Part shown: piece after piece, positions 28,702 through 38,109 of the stretch
How positions within the stretch are numbered: position 1 is the first letter of the stretch
How the letters are laid out: each line of letters begins with the position of its first letter
NCBI RefSeq assembly: GCF_000235745.1
Contig: NZ_AGSX01000019.1
Span: forward strand, 1-64,000
DNA length: 64,000 bases
Source: Stutzerimonas stutzeri SDM-LAC
GTDB taxonomy: Bacteria > Pseudomonadota > Gammaproteobacteria > Pseudomonadales > Pseudomonadaceae
Reading direction: 5' to 3'
Position numbers and translations under genes: made by a program
The notes under the pieces: model-generated
What the model was told of the DNA's origin: nothing
Databases searched by the model: none
Seen by the model: the letters and a program-made list of their open reading frames with translations, nothing else

Positions 28702-29889
28702 ATGGCGCAACAATCGCAGATCAAGATTCCCGCCACCTATATGCGTGGCGGTACCAGCAAGGGCGTGTTTTTCCGACTGCAGGACCTGCCGGAAAGCTGC
28801 CAGGTGCCGGGCGCTGCACGCGATAAACTGTTCATGCGTGTGATCGGAAGTCCCGATCCTTACTCGGCTCATATCGACGGTATGGGCGGTGCCACCTCAA
28901 GCACTAGCAAGTGCGTAATTCTGTCGAAAAGCACTCGGCCGGATCACGACGTTGAGTACCTGTACGGGCAAGTTTCGATCGACAAGCCCTTTGTCGACTG
29001 GAGCGGTAATTGTGGAAACCTCTCCACCGGTGCGGGTGCGTTCGCCCTGCATGCCGGCCTGGTGGATGCCGAACGCATCCCGCAGAACGGTACCTGTGTC
29101 GTTCGCATCTGGCAGGCCAATATCGGCAAGACCATCATCGCTCATGTGCCGGTCATCAACGGCCAGGTCCAGGAGATGGGCAATTTCGAGTTGGACGGAG
29201 TGACCTTTCCGGCCGCTGAAATCGTGTTGGAGTTTCTCGATCCGTCTGATGAAGGTGAGGCGGGTGGCTCGATGTTTCCCACCGGTAACCTGATTGACGA
29301 ATTGGATGTGGCGGGTGTCGGCACGCTGAAGGCAACGATGATCAGCGCTGGGATCCCGACCGTGTTCGTTAACGCCGAGGATATCGGCTATCAGGGCACC
29401 GAGTTGCGTGACGACATCAATGGCAACCCCACGGCGCTAGCGCAGCTGGAAGCGATCCGAGTGGCTGGAGCGCTGCGCATGGGGCTAATCAAAACGGCAG
29501 AGGAGGCTTTGACGCGTCAGCACACGCCAAAGGTTGCCTTCGTCTCGCCACCTAAAAATTATCGAACATCAAGCGGCAAAACCATCAATGCGGGCGAAGT
29601 GGACCTTCTCGTACGGGCTCTGTCGATGGGCAAGCTGCATCACGCGATGATGGGCACCTGTGCGGTGGCGATCGGAACGGCCGCTGCGGTTCCGGGCACG
29701 CTGGTCAACCTCGCTGCTGGTGGTGGCGAGCCTGAGGCAGTGCGCTTTGGTCATCCATCTGGCACCTTGCGTGTTGGCGCCGAGGCGAAGCAGGTCGACG
29801 GCCAATGGACAGTCACCAAGGCGATCATGAGCCGCAGCGCTCGCATACTGATGGAGGGGTGGGTGCGTGTGCCCAGCGATGCCTTCTAA
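28702..29889 (+). CDS. prpF: Aconitate isomerase PrpF
   Basis: Isomerises the 2-methyl-trans/cis-aconitate made by AcnD so that the pathway can proceed. It has 395 residues, no signal peptide. PrpF/diaminopimelate epimerase-like fold with the start block IPATYMRGGTSKGVFF, DGMGGATSSTSK, and WSGNCGNLSTGAGAFALHAG. Two conserved blocks recall the two catalytic halves of the epimerase fold. It is last in the operon, followed by a strong terminator; no prpD follows, unlike P. aeruginosa as I recall it. Confidence 0.95.
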   Translation: MAQQSQIKIPATYMRGGTSKGVFFRLQDLPESCQVPGAARDKLFMRVIGSPDPYSAHIDGMGGATSSTSKCVILSKSTRPDHDVEYLYGQVSIDKPFVDWSGNCGNLSTGAGAFALHAGLVDAERIPQNGTCVVRIWQANIGKTIIAHVPVINGQVQEMGNFELDGVTFPAAEIVLEFLDPSDEGEAGGSMFPTGNLIDELDVAGVGTLKATMISAGIPTVFVNAEDIGYQGTELRDDINGNPTALAQLEAIRVAGALRMGLIKTAEEALTRQHTPKVAFVSPPKNYRTSSGKTINAGEVDLLVRALSMGKLHHAMMGTCAVAIGTAAAVPGTLVNLAAGGGEPEAVRFGHPSGTLRVGAEAKQVDGQWTVTKAIMSRSARILMEGWVRVPSDAF

Positions 29890-29950
29890 AGGCTCGCACT
29901 ACCGGACAAGGACGTCATGCGCTGGAGTCGTTTCAGCAGGCGAAAGTGAA

Positions 29951-29977
29951 AAAAAGTCCGCACAAAGCGGACTTTTT
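29951..29977. terminator. Bidirectional terminator between prpF and ppsR
   Basis: AAAAAGTCCG/CGGACTTTTT stem with a 7-nt loop, A-run and T-run on either side; ends both converging genes. Confidence 0.9.
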
Positions 29978-29997
29978 GTTGTCTAGCAGAACGGCAC

Positions 29998-30816
29998 TTA
30001 TTTGAGCCGGCGTTCGACGCCTTTCTCGACGAGGATCTTGGCGGATATTTCTTCCACCGAAAAATGAGTGGAGTTGATGTAATTGATGTTCTCGCGACGA
30101 AACAAGTTTTCCACCTCGCGGACTTCAAACTCGCATTGAGCGTAACTGGCATAGCGGCTGTTGGGTTTGCGCTCGTTGCGAATGGCAGTCAGACGGTCAG
30201 GGTCGATGGTCAGGCCGAACAGCTTGTCGCGATGGGTCTTGAGGGCGCTAGGAAGTTGTAGGCGCTCCATGTCGTCTTCGGTCAGCGGATAGTTGGCGGC
30301 GCGGATACCGTACTGCATCGCCATGTACAAGCAGGTAGGCGTTTTGCCGCACCTGGAGACGCCGACCAAAATAAGGTCCGCCTTGTCGTAGTAGTGCGTG
30401 CGGGCACCGTCATCGTTGTCCAGAGCGAAGTTGACGGCGTCGATTCGCTCCATGTAGTTGGCGTTATGGCTGATCGAGTGGGATTTGCCGACGGAATAGG
30501 AGGAACGTGACATCAGTTCATGTTCCAGAGGAGCAAGGAAGGATGAAAAAATGTCGATCATGAAGCCATTGGATTCAGCGAGGATGTCGCGAATCTCTTG
30601 GTTTACCAGCGTATCGAATATGATCGGGCGCGCGCCGTCGCTTTCCGCCGCTTTATTGATTTGCTGTACCATTGCCCGCGCTTTTTCTGCCGTATCGATA
30701 TACGGCCGCGTGAGCTTTGTGAAAGCGATGGTTTCGAACTGTGCCAGTAGACTCTGGCCGAGCGTTTCGGCCGTAATGCCGGTACCGTCGGATATGAAAA
30801 ATGCAGTTCGTTTCAT
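29998..30816 (-). CDS. ppsR: PEP synthase regulatory protein (kinase/pyrophosphorylase)
   Basis: Bifunctional enzyme that inactivates PEP synthase by ADP-dependent threonine phosphorylation and reactivates it by phosphate-dependent removal. It has 272 residues. DUF299 start block [15 protein letters not shown] (7-21) and P-loop [10 protein letters not shown] (152-161). It is divergently transcribed from its target ppsA, 156 bp apart, the arrangement conserved in pseudomonads. Confidence 0.96.
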   Translation of the reverse strand: MKRTAFFISDGTGITAETLGQSLLAQFETIAFTKLTRPYIDTAEKARAMVQQINKAAESDGARPIIFDTLVNQEIRDILAESNGFMIDIFSSFLAPLEHELMSRSSYSVGKSHSISHNANYMERIDAVNFALDNDDGARTHYYDKADLILVGVSRCGKTPTCLYMAMQYGIRAANYPLTEDDMERLQLPSALKTHRDKLFGLTIDPDRLTAIRNERKPNSRYASYAQCEFEVREVENLFRRENINYINSTHFSVEEISAKILVEKGVERRLK

Positions 30817-30837
30817 TGCGCCTGGGACCTTAAGTCA

Positions 30838-30858
30838 AGAACGGTTCTCAGCTATAGT
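30838..30858 (+). promoter_or_regulatory. Palindrome and -10-like element between ppsR and ppsA
   Basis: AGAAC-G-GTTCT (30838-30848) is a perfect inverted repeat followed 4 bp later by TATAGT (30853-30858), a good -10 for ppsA. The site could bind a dimeric regulator; no family is assigned. Confidence 0.35.
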
Positions 30859-30972
30859 AGGCCCCTTCGCCGAGCCTCGATTGGCAGGCATTGTTACTTA
30901 TTTTGCAGGGCCAGGCCACCGTGCCGCGGATGGGCACGAACCGAGTTTCCAACACAACGTGGAGAGATCACC

Positions 30973-33345
30973 TTGGTAGAGTACGTAGTTTCCCTCGATA
31001 AGCTCGGCAATCATGATGTTGAGCGTGTAGGGGGCAAGAACGCCTCCCTCGGCGAGATGATCAGCAACCTGGCAGGTGCGGGTGTTTCGGTACCTGGTGG
31101 TTTCGCCACTACCGCCGAGGCCTATCGGGATTTTATGGAGCTCAGCGGTCTCAACGAGCAAATCCATGCGCTTCTCGATGCGTTGGACGTGGACGATGTC
31201 AATGCGCTTGCCAAAGCCGGCGCGCAGATTCGCGGCTGGGTCATGGACGCCGAATTCCCGCCCAAACTCGATGCCGACATCCGTACCGCATTCGCTGAAA
31301 TGTCCGGCGGCAACGAACACATGGCCGTTGCGGTCCGTTCATCGGCCACCGCGGAGGACCTGCCGGACGCCTCGTTCGCTGGTCAGCAAGAAACCTTCCT
31401 TAATATCCGTGGCGTCGATAACGTCATTCGGGCTGCGAAAGAAGTCTTCGCGTCCCTCTTCAACGACCGTGCAATTGCATACCGCGTCCATCAGGGCTTC
31501 GATCACAAGTTGGTTGCGCTGTCCGCGGGTGTCCAGCGCATGGTGCGTTCCGAGACTGGCACAGCCGGCGTGATGTTTACCCTGGACACCGAGTCTGGAT
31601 TTCGTGACGTCGTGTTTATCACCGGTGCCTATGGCCTCGGCGAAACCGTTGTCCAGGGTGCGGTCAACCCTGATGAGTTCTACGTGCACAAGCACACTCT
31701 CGAAGCCGGTCGCCCAGCGATTCTGCGCCGCAATCTCGGCAGCAAAGCGATCAAGATGGTCTACGGCGAAGAAGCTAGCGCTGGTAAGTCGGTCAAGACT
31801 GTCGATGTTGATCAGGCCGAGCGGATGCGCTTCTGCCTGACCGATGAGGAAGTGGCCAATCTTGCGCGTCAGGCGGTGACCATCGAGAAGCACTATGGTC
31901 GCCCGATGGACATCGAGTGGGCCAAAGATGGCGATGATAATCAGCTGTACATCGTCCAGGCTCGCCCGGAAACGGTTAAGAGCCGCAGCAGCGCGAACGT
32001 CATGGAGCGCTACCTGCTGAAAGAGAAAGGAAAAGTACTGGTCGAAGGTCGTGCTATCGGCCAGCGCATCGGCGCCGGCCCGGTAAAGATCATTCACAAC
32101 GTGTCCGAGATGGACAAGGTCCAGCCTGGCGACGTACTGGTTTCCGACATGACTGACCCGGATTGGGAGCCGGTGATGAAGCGCGCCAGCGCCATCGTTA
32201 CCAACCGCGGTGGCCGTACTTGCCATGCGGCTATCATCGCTCGTGAACTGGGTATTCCGGCGGTTGTTGGTTGCGGCAATGCAACCGAGCTGCTGCAGGA
32301 CGGCCAGCGCGTCACCGTCACCTGCGCTGAGGGTGACACCGGGCTGATTTTCGAAGGCGAGCTGGGCTTCGATATTCGTCAAAACTCGATCGATGCAATG
32401 CCTGATCTGCCGTTCAAGATCATGATGAACGTCGGCAACCCGGACCGGGCGTTCGACTTCGCTCAACTGCCGAACGCCGGTGTCGGTCTGGCGCGCCTCG
32501 AATTCATCATCAACCGGATGATCGGAGTTCACCCCAAGGCACTGCTCAATTTCGATGGCCTTCCGGCCGACGTGAAGAGCAGTGTCGAGAAGCGTATTGC
32601 CGGCTACGGCGACCCGGTCGACTTCTACGTCGAGAAGCTGGTCGAGGGCGTTAGCACGCTGGCTGCGGCGTTCTGGCCGAAAAAAGTCATCGTGCGGTTG
32701 TCTGACTTCAAATCCAACGAATATGCCAATCTGATCGGCGGCAAGCTCTACGAGCCTGAAGAAGAGAACCCGATGCTCGGCTTCCGCGGTGCATCGCGTT
32801 ATATCAGCGAATCCTTCCGCGACTGCTTCGAGCTCGAATGCCGTGCCATGCGCAAGGTTCGCGACGTGATGGGGCTAACGAATGTGGAGCTGATGGTGCC
32901 TTTCGTGCGCACCTTGGGCGAAGCCTCGCAGGTCATCGACATTCTCGGTCAGTTCGGTCTCAAGCGTGGCGAGAACGGCCTGCGCATCATCATGATGTGC
33001 GAGCTGCCTTCCAACGCATTGCTGGCTGATGAGTTTCTCGAGTACTTCGATGGTTTCTCCATTGGCTCGAATGACATGACCCAGCTCACGCTTGGTCTGG
33101 ACCGTGACTCCGGCATCATCGCTCATCTGTTCGATGAGCGAAATCCAGCAGTCAAGAAGCTGCTGGCGAACGCGATCGAAGCCTGTAACAAAGCAGGCAA
33201 GTACATCGGCATCTGCGGTCAGGGGCCTTCCGATCACCCCGATCTGGCCAAATGGCTGATGGAGCAGGGCATCGAGAGCGTATCGCTGAATCCGGACTCG
33301 GTGCTCGATACCTGGTTCTTCCTGGCCGACGCTGAAATCAAATAA
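30973..33345 (+). CDS. ppsA: Phosphoenolpyruvate synthase
   Basis: Converts pyruvate, ATP and water to PEP, AMP and phosphate for gluconeogenesis. It has 790 residues. The start is TTG at 30973 ([11 protein letters not shown]) with GGAGAG 8 nt upstream; no ATG fits. The N-terminal ATP-grasp domain includes [20 protein letters not shown]. The swivelling phosphohistidine domain has [18 protein letters not shown] with the catalytic His. The C-terminal PEP/pyruvate TIM barrel has the [11 protein letters not shown] and GQGPSDHPD motifs. Its partner regulator PpsR is divergent. Confidence 0.97.
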   Translation: MVEYVVSLDKLGNHDVERVGGKNASLGEMISNLAGAGVSVPGGFATTAEAYRDFMELSGLNEQIHALLDALDVDDVNALAKAGAQIRGWVMDAEFPPKLDADIRTAFAEMSGGNEHMAVAVRSSATAEDLPDASFAGQQETFLNIRGVDNVIRAAKEVFASLFNDRAIAYRVHQGFDHKLVALSAGVQRMVRSETGTAGVMFTLDTESGFRDVVFITGAYGLGETVVQGAVNPDEFYVHKHTLEAGRPAILRRNLGSKAIKMVYGEEASAGKSVKTVDVDQAERMRFCLTDEEVANLARQAVTIEKHYGRPMDIEWAKDGDDNQLYIVQARPETVKSRSSANVMERYLLKEKGKVLVEGRAIGQRIGAGPVKIIHNVSEMDKVQPGDVLVSDMTDPDWEPVMKRASAIVTNRGGRTCHAAIIARELGIPAVVGCGNATELLQDGQRVTVTCAEGDTGLIFEGELGFDIRQNSIDAMPDLPFKIMMNVGNPDRAFDFAQLPNAGVGLARLEFIINRMIGVHPKALLNFDGLPADVKSSVEKRIAGYGDPVDFYVEKLVEGVSTLAAAFWPKKVIVRLSDFKSNEYANLIGGKLYEPEEENPMLGFRGASRYISESFRDCFELECRAMRKVRDVMGLTNVELMVPFVRTLGEASQVIDILGQFGLKRGENGLRIIMMCELPSNALLADEFLEYFDGFSIGSNDMTQLTLGLDRDSGIIAHLFDERNPAVKKLLANAIEACNKAGKYIGICGQGPSDHPDLAKWLMEQGIESVSLNPDSVLDTWFFLADAEIK

Positions 33346-33352
33346 ACGTCTG

Positions 33353-33383
33353 GCGGAAAAAGGGCGGTTTCCGCCCTTTTTCG
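33353..33383 (+). terminator. Terminator of ppsA
   Basis: GCGGAAAAAGGGCGG/CCGCCCTTTTTCGC long stem with a TTT loop; the T-run is part of the 3' arm. Confidence 0.85.
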
Positions 33384-33564
33384 CAATGATCGAAAGCGGC
33401 TCTATCAATCTCAGCGTGAATTCTCTGCCGCATCACTTGGCGCTTTAGCACGTGCTGCCATAGCGATTGTGGTGGAATCCAACACGGGGATGGGTGAGCG
33501 AACCGCTTATTTTGATGATGTCGACGACAAGGTCTGACGCGTTTCAAGTACTAGGAGGCTAACC

Positions 33565-34053
33565 ATGCAATACATCACCCCTGATCTCTGCGATGCCTAC
33601 CCCGAGTTGGTGCAGGTCGTGGAGCCGATGTTCAGTAATTTTGGTGGTCGCGACTCCTTTGGTGGTCAGATCGTCACGATCAAATGCTTCGAAGACAATT
33701 CGCTGGTCAAGGAGCAGGTGGACGTAGATGGAGCCGGCAAGGTGCTGGTGGTTGACGGCGGTGGTTCGCTGCGCCGTGCATTGCTCGGCGACATGCTTGC
33801 AGAGAAGGCTGCGCGCAACGGCTGGGAGGGTCTGGTCATTTATGGTTGCATCCGTGATGTCGACGTGATCGCGCAGACGGAGCTCGGCGTTCAGGCGTTG
33901 GCTACCCATCCCTTGAAAACTGACAAGCGCGGCATTGGCGACCTCAATGTTCCGGTGACCTTTTGTGGGGTTACTTTCCGCCCTGGTGAATATATTTATG
34001 CCGACAACAACGGCATTATCGTATCGCCCGAAGAGTTAAAGATGCCTGGTTGA
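33565..34053 (+). CDS. rraA: Regulator of RNase E activity RraA
   Basis: Small trimeric protein that binds and restrains RNase E/degradosome in E. coli. It has 162 residues. TAGGAGG lies 7 nt before the ATG. RraA blocks: [26 protein letters not shown], and the ring loop [18 protein letters not shown]. The fold also occurs in aldolases of the HMG/CHA type; the length and closeness to E. coli RraA favour the regulator, but enzymatic activity cannot be excluded. Confidence 0.92.
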   Translation: MQYITPDLCDAYPELVQVVEPMFSNFGGRDSFGGQIVTIKCFEDNSLVKEQVDVDGAGKVLVVDGGGSLRRALLGDMLAEKAARNGWEGLVIYGCIRDVDVIAQTELGVQALATHPLKTDKRGIGDLNVPVTFCGVTFRPGEYIYADNNGIIVSPEELKMPG

Positions 34054-34073
34054 ACCACGGCGTTCGGCTGATC

Positions 34074-34097
34074 AAGCCCGGCTATGCCGGGCTTTTT
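34074..34097 (+). terminator. Terminator of rraA
   Basis: AAGCCCGGC/GCCGGGCTT stem, 3-nt loop, followed by a T-run. Confidence 0.9.
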
Positions 34098-34121
34098 TGC
34101 GATTTGTAGGAGGCAGGATCG

Positions 34122-35114
34122 GTGCCTGACGAAATAGCGCGTACAGGGCTTCTGCATGCCCTTGTGTTAAACGGGCACGGCGGTGCGCGCAGGATTACTT
34201 ATGCGGATATCCCCTCGCTGGAGCTGGCCGAACAGGAGAGCTTGTGGCTCCATTGGGATCGAAGCCAGGCACAGGCTCAGGCCTGGCTGCGCGACCGGAG
34301 TGGCTTGAGTGCATTCGTATGCGACGTATTACTGGAAGAAAATACCCGTCCGCGTCTGCTTTCGCTGCCTGGTGACGAGTTGCTGCTGTTCCTGCGAGGC
34401 GTAAACCTCAACCCCGACGCCGAACCCGAAGACATGGTGTCGCTACGCGTGTTTGCGGATGCGCGCAGGGTGATATCGTTGCGCCTGCGACCGCTGCGCT
34501 CGACCGAGGTGGTGCTTCAGCAGTTGGAAGCTGGCATCGGTCCGAAAACCGCATCCGAAGTGTTACTTGGACTGGCTGACGCGCTGACTGAGCGGGTTGA
34601 TCAGCTCGTTGCCGTGCTGGCAGAAGAGCTGGACGAGGAAGAGGACCGTGTCGAGACGGACGAACGGTACACGCCACCTCAGGACAAGATGTTGTCTTTG
34701 CGGCGCCAGGCAGCTGGTCTACGGCGGTTCCTGTTGCCGCAGCGCGAAATCTATTCGCAGCTGACGCGCAATCGCCTGCCGTGGTTCGTCGATGACGACA
34801 CGGACTACTGGAATGAGCTGAGCAACCGGTTGATTCGATATCTGGAAGAGCTGGAGCTGGTTCGTGAGCGAGTCAATCTGGTGCTCGAAGCAGAAGAAAG
34901 GCGAATGCGCGAGCGGATGAACAGGACCATGTACCTGCTCGGCATCATTACCGGCTTTTTCCTGCCGATGAGTTTTCTTACCGGGTTGCTCGGAATCAAT
35001 GTGGGGGGCATCCCTGGCTCCGAAAACCCTTATGGGTTCGCAATAGCCTGTGCGCTCATTGGTGCGGTTGCGTTTTTTCAGTGGTGGATATTCCGCCGGC
35101 TGAAATGGGTTTGA
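34122..35114 (+). CDS. cmaX: CorA/ZntB-type divalent metal transporter CmaX
   Basis: Inner-membrane pentameric metal ion channel of the CorA superfamily, 330 residues. The GTG start at 34122 has AGGAGG about 10 nt upstream. A long cytoplasmic funnel (about 1-265) rich in acidic helices (ELDEEEDRVETDE) is followed by two C-terminal TM helices. The usual CorA GMN signature is replaced by GIN (LTGLLGINVGGIPG), as in ZntB-like proteins, so the ion need not be magnesium. First gene of cmaX-crfX-cmpX upstream of sigX-oprF, a cluster tied to envelope stress in P. aeruginosa. Confidence 0.9.
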   Translation: MPDEIARTGLLHALVLNGHGGARRITYADIPSLELAEQESLWLHWDRSQAQAQAWLRDRSGLSAFVCDVLLEENTRPRLLSLPGDELLLFLRGVNLNPDAEPEDMVSLRVFADARRVISLRLRPLRSTEVVLQQLEAGIGPKTASEVLLGLADALTERVDQLVAVLAEELDEEEDRVETDERYTPPQDKMLSLRRQAAGLRRFLLPQREIYSQLTRNRLPWFVDDDTDYWNELSNRLIRYLEELELVRERVNLVLEAEERRMRERMNRTMYLLGIITGFFLPMSFLTGLLGINVGGIPGSENPYGFAIACALIGAVAFFQWWIFRRLKWV

Positions 35115-35167
35115 TGTGACTACTCATAGGGCTGTGCCGTCAGAGTCACACTGTTGCCGAGGTAAAG

Positions 35168-35413
35168 ATGCACGATCCCTTTGAAGAATCCCTGCGGGAC
35201 ATGCTTAACACGCAGCCGGAGCGTCATGACGACGGCCGCCTGGATCGTGTGCTGAAAACGGCCAATCGACAGGTTGGCGCTGGCGATCTGTTTGGCCTGA
35301 TGGGGCATTGGCTGCAGGCCATGCTGATTGCATTTAGCAGCGGTGCGCCGCATACCTCGGCTGTTACCCGCCGTCATTCCGAATCCCGTACTTCTTTCAA
35401 TAAGGCCGACTGA
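35168..35413 (+). CDS. crfX: Small protein CrfX
   Basis: 81-residue protein with no signal peptide; central hydrophobic stretch LFGLMGHWLQAMLIAF (about 42-57) that could touch the membrane. Function unknown; recognised by its fixed place between cmaX and cmpX. The stop is 2 bp from the cmpX start, so translation is coupled. Confidence 0.85.
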   Translation: MHDPFEESLRDMLNTQPERHDDGRLDRVLKTANRQVGAGDLFGLMGHWLQAMLIAFSSGAPHTSAVTRRHSESRTSFNKAD

Positions 35414-35415
35414 TC

Positions 35416-36240
35416 ATGGAACTCGATCCCTGGAGCCAGAGCTTGTTGGGTGCTATGAGCGCTCTTTGGCAACCTATTGCCGCATTCATTCCGCGCTTGT
35501 TCGGTGCGCTATTGCTTGTAGCCATCGGTTTCGTCGTTGCCAAGCTGTTGGATACGCTGCTGTCAAAAGTCCTGGCAAAAATAGGCTTGGACCGTTTGGT
35601 TGCCGGTACCGGGGCTACAAAGTTGCTGGGGCGTGCCGGTATTCGCATGCCGATCTCGGCGTTGATAGGCAAGATTGTCTATTGGTTCGTGTTGCTGATC
35701 TTCCTGGTGTCGGCTGCAGAGTCTCTGGGGCTCGCTCGCGTTTCGGCGACGCTCGATATGCTTGCGCTATACGTGCCCAAGGTTTTTGGAGCCGGGCTGA
35801 TTCTGCTGGTTGGCATACTGCTAGCGCAGCTGGTCAATGGTCTGGTGCGAGGAGCCGCCGAGAGCGTTGGCCTTGAATATTCGGCAGGGCTCGGACGGAT
35901 TGCGCAGGGTTTGGTAATCATCATCATCATCTCGGTTGCAATCGGGCAGCTTGAGGTAAAAACCGAACTGCTCAACTACGTGATTGCGATCGCGCTGATT
36001 TCCGTCGGGCTGGCGGTTGCGCTGGCTTTCGGTCTTGGCAGTCGTGAATTGGTGAGTCAGATTCTTGCCGGAATTTACGTTCGTGAGCTTTACGAGGTTG
36101 GCCAGAGGGTACGCATCGAAGGGCTGGAGGGCTCGATCGAAGAGATCGGGACAGCGAAAACCTTGTTGCTTACTGATGACGGTGAGCTGGTCTCGATTGC
36201 AAATAGAGTGCTGCTGGAACAGCGTGTGGGCAGCCGTTAA
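35416..36240 (+). CDS. cmpX: CmpX, small-conductance mechanosensitive channel-like protein
   Basis: 274-residue inner-membrane protein with TM segments near 23-45, 85-105, 118-145 and 160-210 and a C-terminal MscS beta-like domain (GLGSRELVSQILAGIYVREL then VGQRVRIEGLEGSIEEIGTA). Mutants in P. aeruginosa affect envelope stress, c-di-GMP and sigX expression (known). It lies directly after crfX and 83 bp before sigX. Confidence 0.88.
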   Translation: MELDPWSQSLLGAMSALWQPIAAFIPRLFGALLLVAIGFVVAKLLDTLLSKVLAKIGLDRLVAGTGATKLLGRAGIRMPISALIGKIVYWFVLLIFLVSAAESLGLARVSATLDMLALYVPKVFGAGLILLVGILLAQLVNGLVRGAAESVGLEYSAGLGRIAQGLVIIIIISVAIGQLEVKTELLNYVIAIALISVGLAVALAFGLGSRELVSQILAGIYVRELYEVGQRVRIEGLEGSIEEIGTAKTLLLTDDGELVSIANRVLLEQRVGSR

Positions 36241-36323
36241 GCCCGGTAATCTGTTAAAGTGCGCCGCCCCTTTTCGCGGGCGACCGTGAATGGCGGCCAC
36301 GACTTGTGCCGGTTCGAAGCGTC

Positions 36324-36914
36324 TTGACTAAAACCCATCCGCCCACCATGAGCTATGACCCCCGCCAGCTTTCGGACGAAGAGCTGGTGCAGCGCGCGCA
36401 TGCCGAGCTATTCCATATAACCCGCGCCTATGAAGAGCTGATGCGACGATATCAGCGCACGCTATTTAACGTATGCGCGCGTTATTTGGGGAACGACCGA
36501 GACGCAGATGACGTTTGTCAAGAAGTCATGCTGAAGGTGTTGTATGGCTTGAAGAACTTTGAAGGTAAGTCGAAGTTCAAGACATGGCTATACAGCATCA
36601 CGTACAACGAATGTATTACGCAGTATCGCAAAGAGCGCCGTAAGCGCCGGTTACTTGATGCGTTGAGCCTCGATCCAGTCGAGGAGGCGGTTGAAGAGAA
36701 GGCACCTAGCACCGAGGAAAAGGCGGGGCTAGACAAGTGGCTGGTTCATGTGAATCAGATTGATCGGGAAATACTTGTACTGCGTTTTGTCGCGGAACTG
36801 GAATTTCAGGAAATTGCCGACATCATGCATATGGGCCTAAGCGCAACGAAGATGCGATACAAGCGCGCATTGGACAAACTTCGCGAAAAATTTTCGGGAA
36901 TTGCTGAAACTTAA
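36324..36914 (+). CDS. sigX: ECF sigma factor SigX
   Basis: Extracytoplasmic-function sigma factor that drives oprF and fatty-acid/membrane homeostasis genes in Pseudomonas. It has 196 residues if started at TTG 36324 (LTKTHPPTMSYDPRQLSDEE), which matches the P. aeruginosa length and has GAAG just upstream. A GTG at 36306 and an ATG at 36348 are alternatives. Region 2: YQRTLFNVCARYLGNDRDADDVCQEVMLKVLYGL with FKTWLYSITYNECITQYRK. Region 4: EILVLRFVAELEFQEIADIM with LSATKMRYKRALDKLR. No anti-sigma gene follows, as in other pseudomonads; oprF is immediately downstream. Confidence 0.92.
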   Translation: MTKTHPPTMSYDPRQLSDEELVQRAHAELFHITRAYEELMRRYQRTLFNVCARYLGNDRDADDVCQEVMLKVLYGLKNFEGKSKFKTWLYSITYNECITQYRKERRKRRLLDALSLDPVEEAVEEKAPSTEEKAGLDKWLVHVNQIDREILVLRFVAELEFQEIADIMHMGLSATKMRYKRALDKLREKFSGIAET

Positions 36915-37013
36915 TGGCAACAAACTGTCTTAGTGATAGCGAACAGCTTGGGCTTAGCGACAGCCGGTTTCCTTAGATTGTTCTGATACTCACCACCAGA
37001 TGGGGATTTACGG

Positions 37014-38006
37014 ATGAAACTTAAAAACACCTTGGGCGTTGTAATTGGCTCTATGGTTGCTGCTACTTCTCTTAGCGCGCTCGCCCAGGGCCAAGGCGCT
37101 GTAGAGGTGGAAGCATTCGGCAAGCACTACTTCTCCGACAGCTCTCGCGGCTTCGAAGACGAAGGCGAGCTCTATGGCGCTGGCGCCAGCTATTTTCTCA
37201 CCGATGATGTCTCCCTGGGTATTTCCTATGGTGAATATCATGACGTCACTTCAGACGACCCGGTAGCGGGCGGCGGCCACAAGAACATCAAGGGAAGCTT
37301 GACTTCTCTTGAGGCGGCCTATCATTTCGGTCAGGCAGGCGCAGGCCTGCGTCCTTACGTTTCTGCCGGCATGGCTCACCAGAGCATTGGCCAGGCAGCA
37401 CGTAGCGGTCGTGACCACAGCACCTTTGCGAACATTGGCGCAGGTGTGAAGTACTACTTCACCGAGAACTTCTTTGCCAAGGCCAGCGTTGACGGCATGC
37501 ATAACATCGATGCTGGCGATAGCGAGTGGATGGCTGGCGTTGGTGTAGGCCTGAACTTCGGCGGCGGCGCACAGCAGCAAGTCGCACAGGTTGAGCCAAC
37601 TCCCGAGCCAGCGCCGGCTCCGATCGTTGATAACGAACCAGAGCCGGAACCGGAGCTGGTTCGTGTCGAGCTCGACGTCAAGTTCGACTTTGACAAGGCC
37701 CGCGTTCGCGAAGAAAGCTACAGCGACATCAAGAACCTGGCTGATTTCATGCAGCAGTACCCTCAGACCAGCACCACTGTTGAAGGACACACCGACTCGG
37801 TGGGTACTGATCAGTACAACCAGCGGTTGTCTGAACGTCGTGCCCAGGCTGTTCGCGAAGTGCTGGTCAACCAGTACGGCGTTGAAAGCCAGCGTGTCGA
37901 TTCGGTCGGTTACGGTGAAGCCCGCCCGGTTGCGGACAACACCACTGAAGAAGGTCGTCAAATCAACCGCCGCGTAGAAGCTGAAGTCGAAGCACAGGTT
38001 CGTTAA
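37014..38006 (+). CDS. oprF: Major outer membrane porin OprF
   Basis: OmpA-family porin and peptidoglycan anchor of the outer membrane, 330 residues. Signal peptide about 1-24 (SLSALA-QGQ). The N-terminal 8-strand barrel runs to about 185, then a Pro-Glu-rich linker (PTPEPAPAPIVDNEPEPEPE), then an OmpA-like peptidoglycan-binding domain with VEGHTDSVGTDQYNQRLSER and NRRVEAEV. No cysteine is present, whereas P. aeruginosa OprF carries four in its central region. GGGG lies upstream of the ATG. A 99-bp gap after sigX holds its promoter; two strong hairpins follow. Confidence 0.97.
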   Translation: MKLKNTLGVVIGSMVAATSLSALAQGQGAVEVEAFGKHYFSDSSRGFEDEGELYGAGASYFLTDDVSLGISYGEYHDVTSDDPVAGGGHKNIKGSLTSLEAAYHFGQAGAGLRPYVSAGMAHQSIGQAARSGRDHSTFANIGAGVKYYFTENFFAKASVDGMHNIDAGDSEWMAGVGVGLNFGGGAQQQVAQVEPTPEPAPAPIVDNEPEPEPELVRVELDVKFDFDKARVREESYSDIKNLADFMQQYPQTSTTVEGHTDSVGTDQYNQRLSERRAQAVREVLVNQYGVESQRVDSVGYGEARPVADNTTEEGRQINRRVEAEVEAQVR

Positions 38007-38029
38007 TTCGAAACTTGCTTCGCTAGCTC

Positions 38030-38061
38030 AGAAGGTGCCTGGTAAGTCTTAGGCACCTTCT
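38030..38061 (+). terminator. First hairpin after oprF
   Basis: AGAAGGTGCCT/AGGCACCTTCT 11-bp perfect stem with a 10-nt loop, no T-run; probably a 3' stabiliser followed by the true terminator. Confidence 0.65.
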
Positions 38062-38071
38062 CGGCTTCTTG

Positions 38072-38109
38072 AAAAATCCGGTACCAGATTCTGGTGCCGG
38101 ATTTTTTTT
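38072..38109 (+). terminator. Main terminator of oprF
   Basis: AAAAATCCGG-TACCAG / CTGGTG-CCGGATTTTT stem of 16 pairs (one G-T), loop ATT, then an 8-T run. Very strong, fitting a highly expressed porin. Confidence 0.92.

Noticed and set aside
31339-32532. Open frame of 397 codons antisense to ppsA
   Set aside because: Mirror of PEP synthase coding bias; no motif, no ribosome site.
36906-36932. AAACTT-N15-TCTTA upstream of oprF as an AlgU promoter
   Set aside because: One mismatch in the -35, a spacer too short by 1-2 nt and a changed -10; not enough, although AlgU input at oprF is known in P. aeruginosa.
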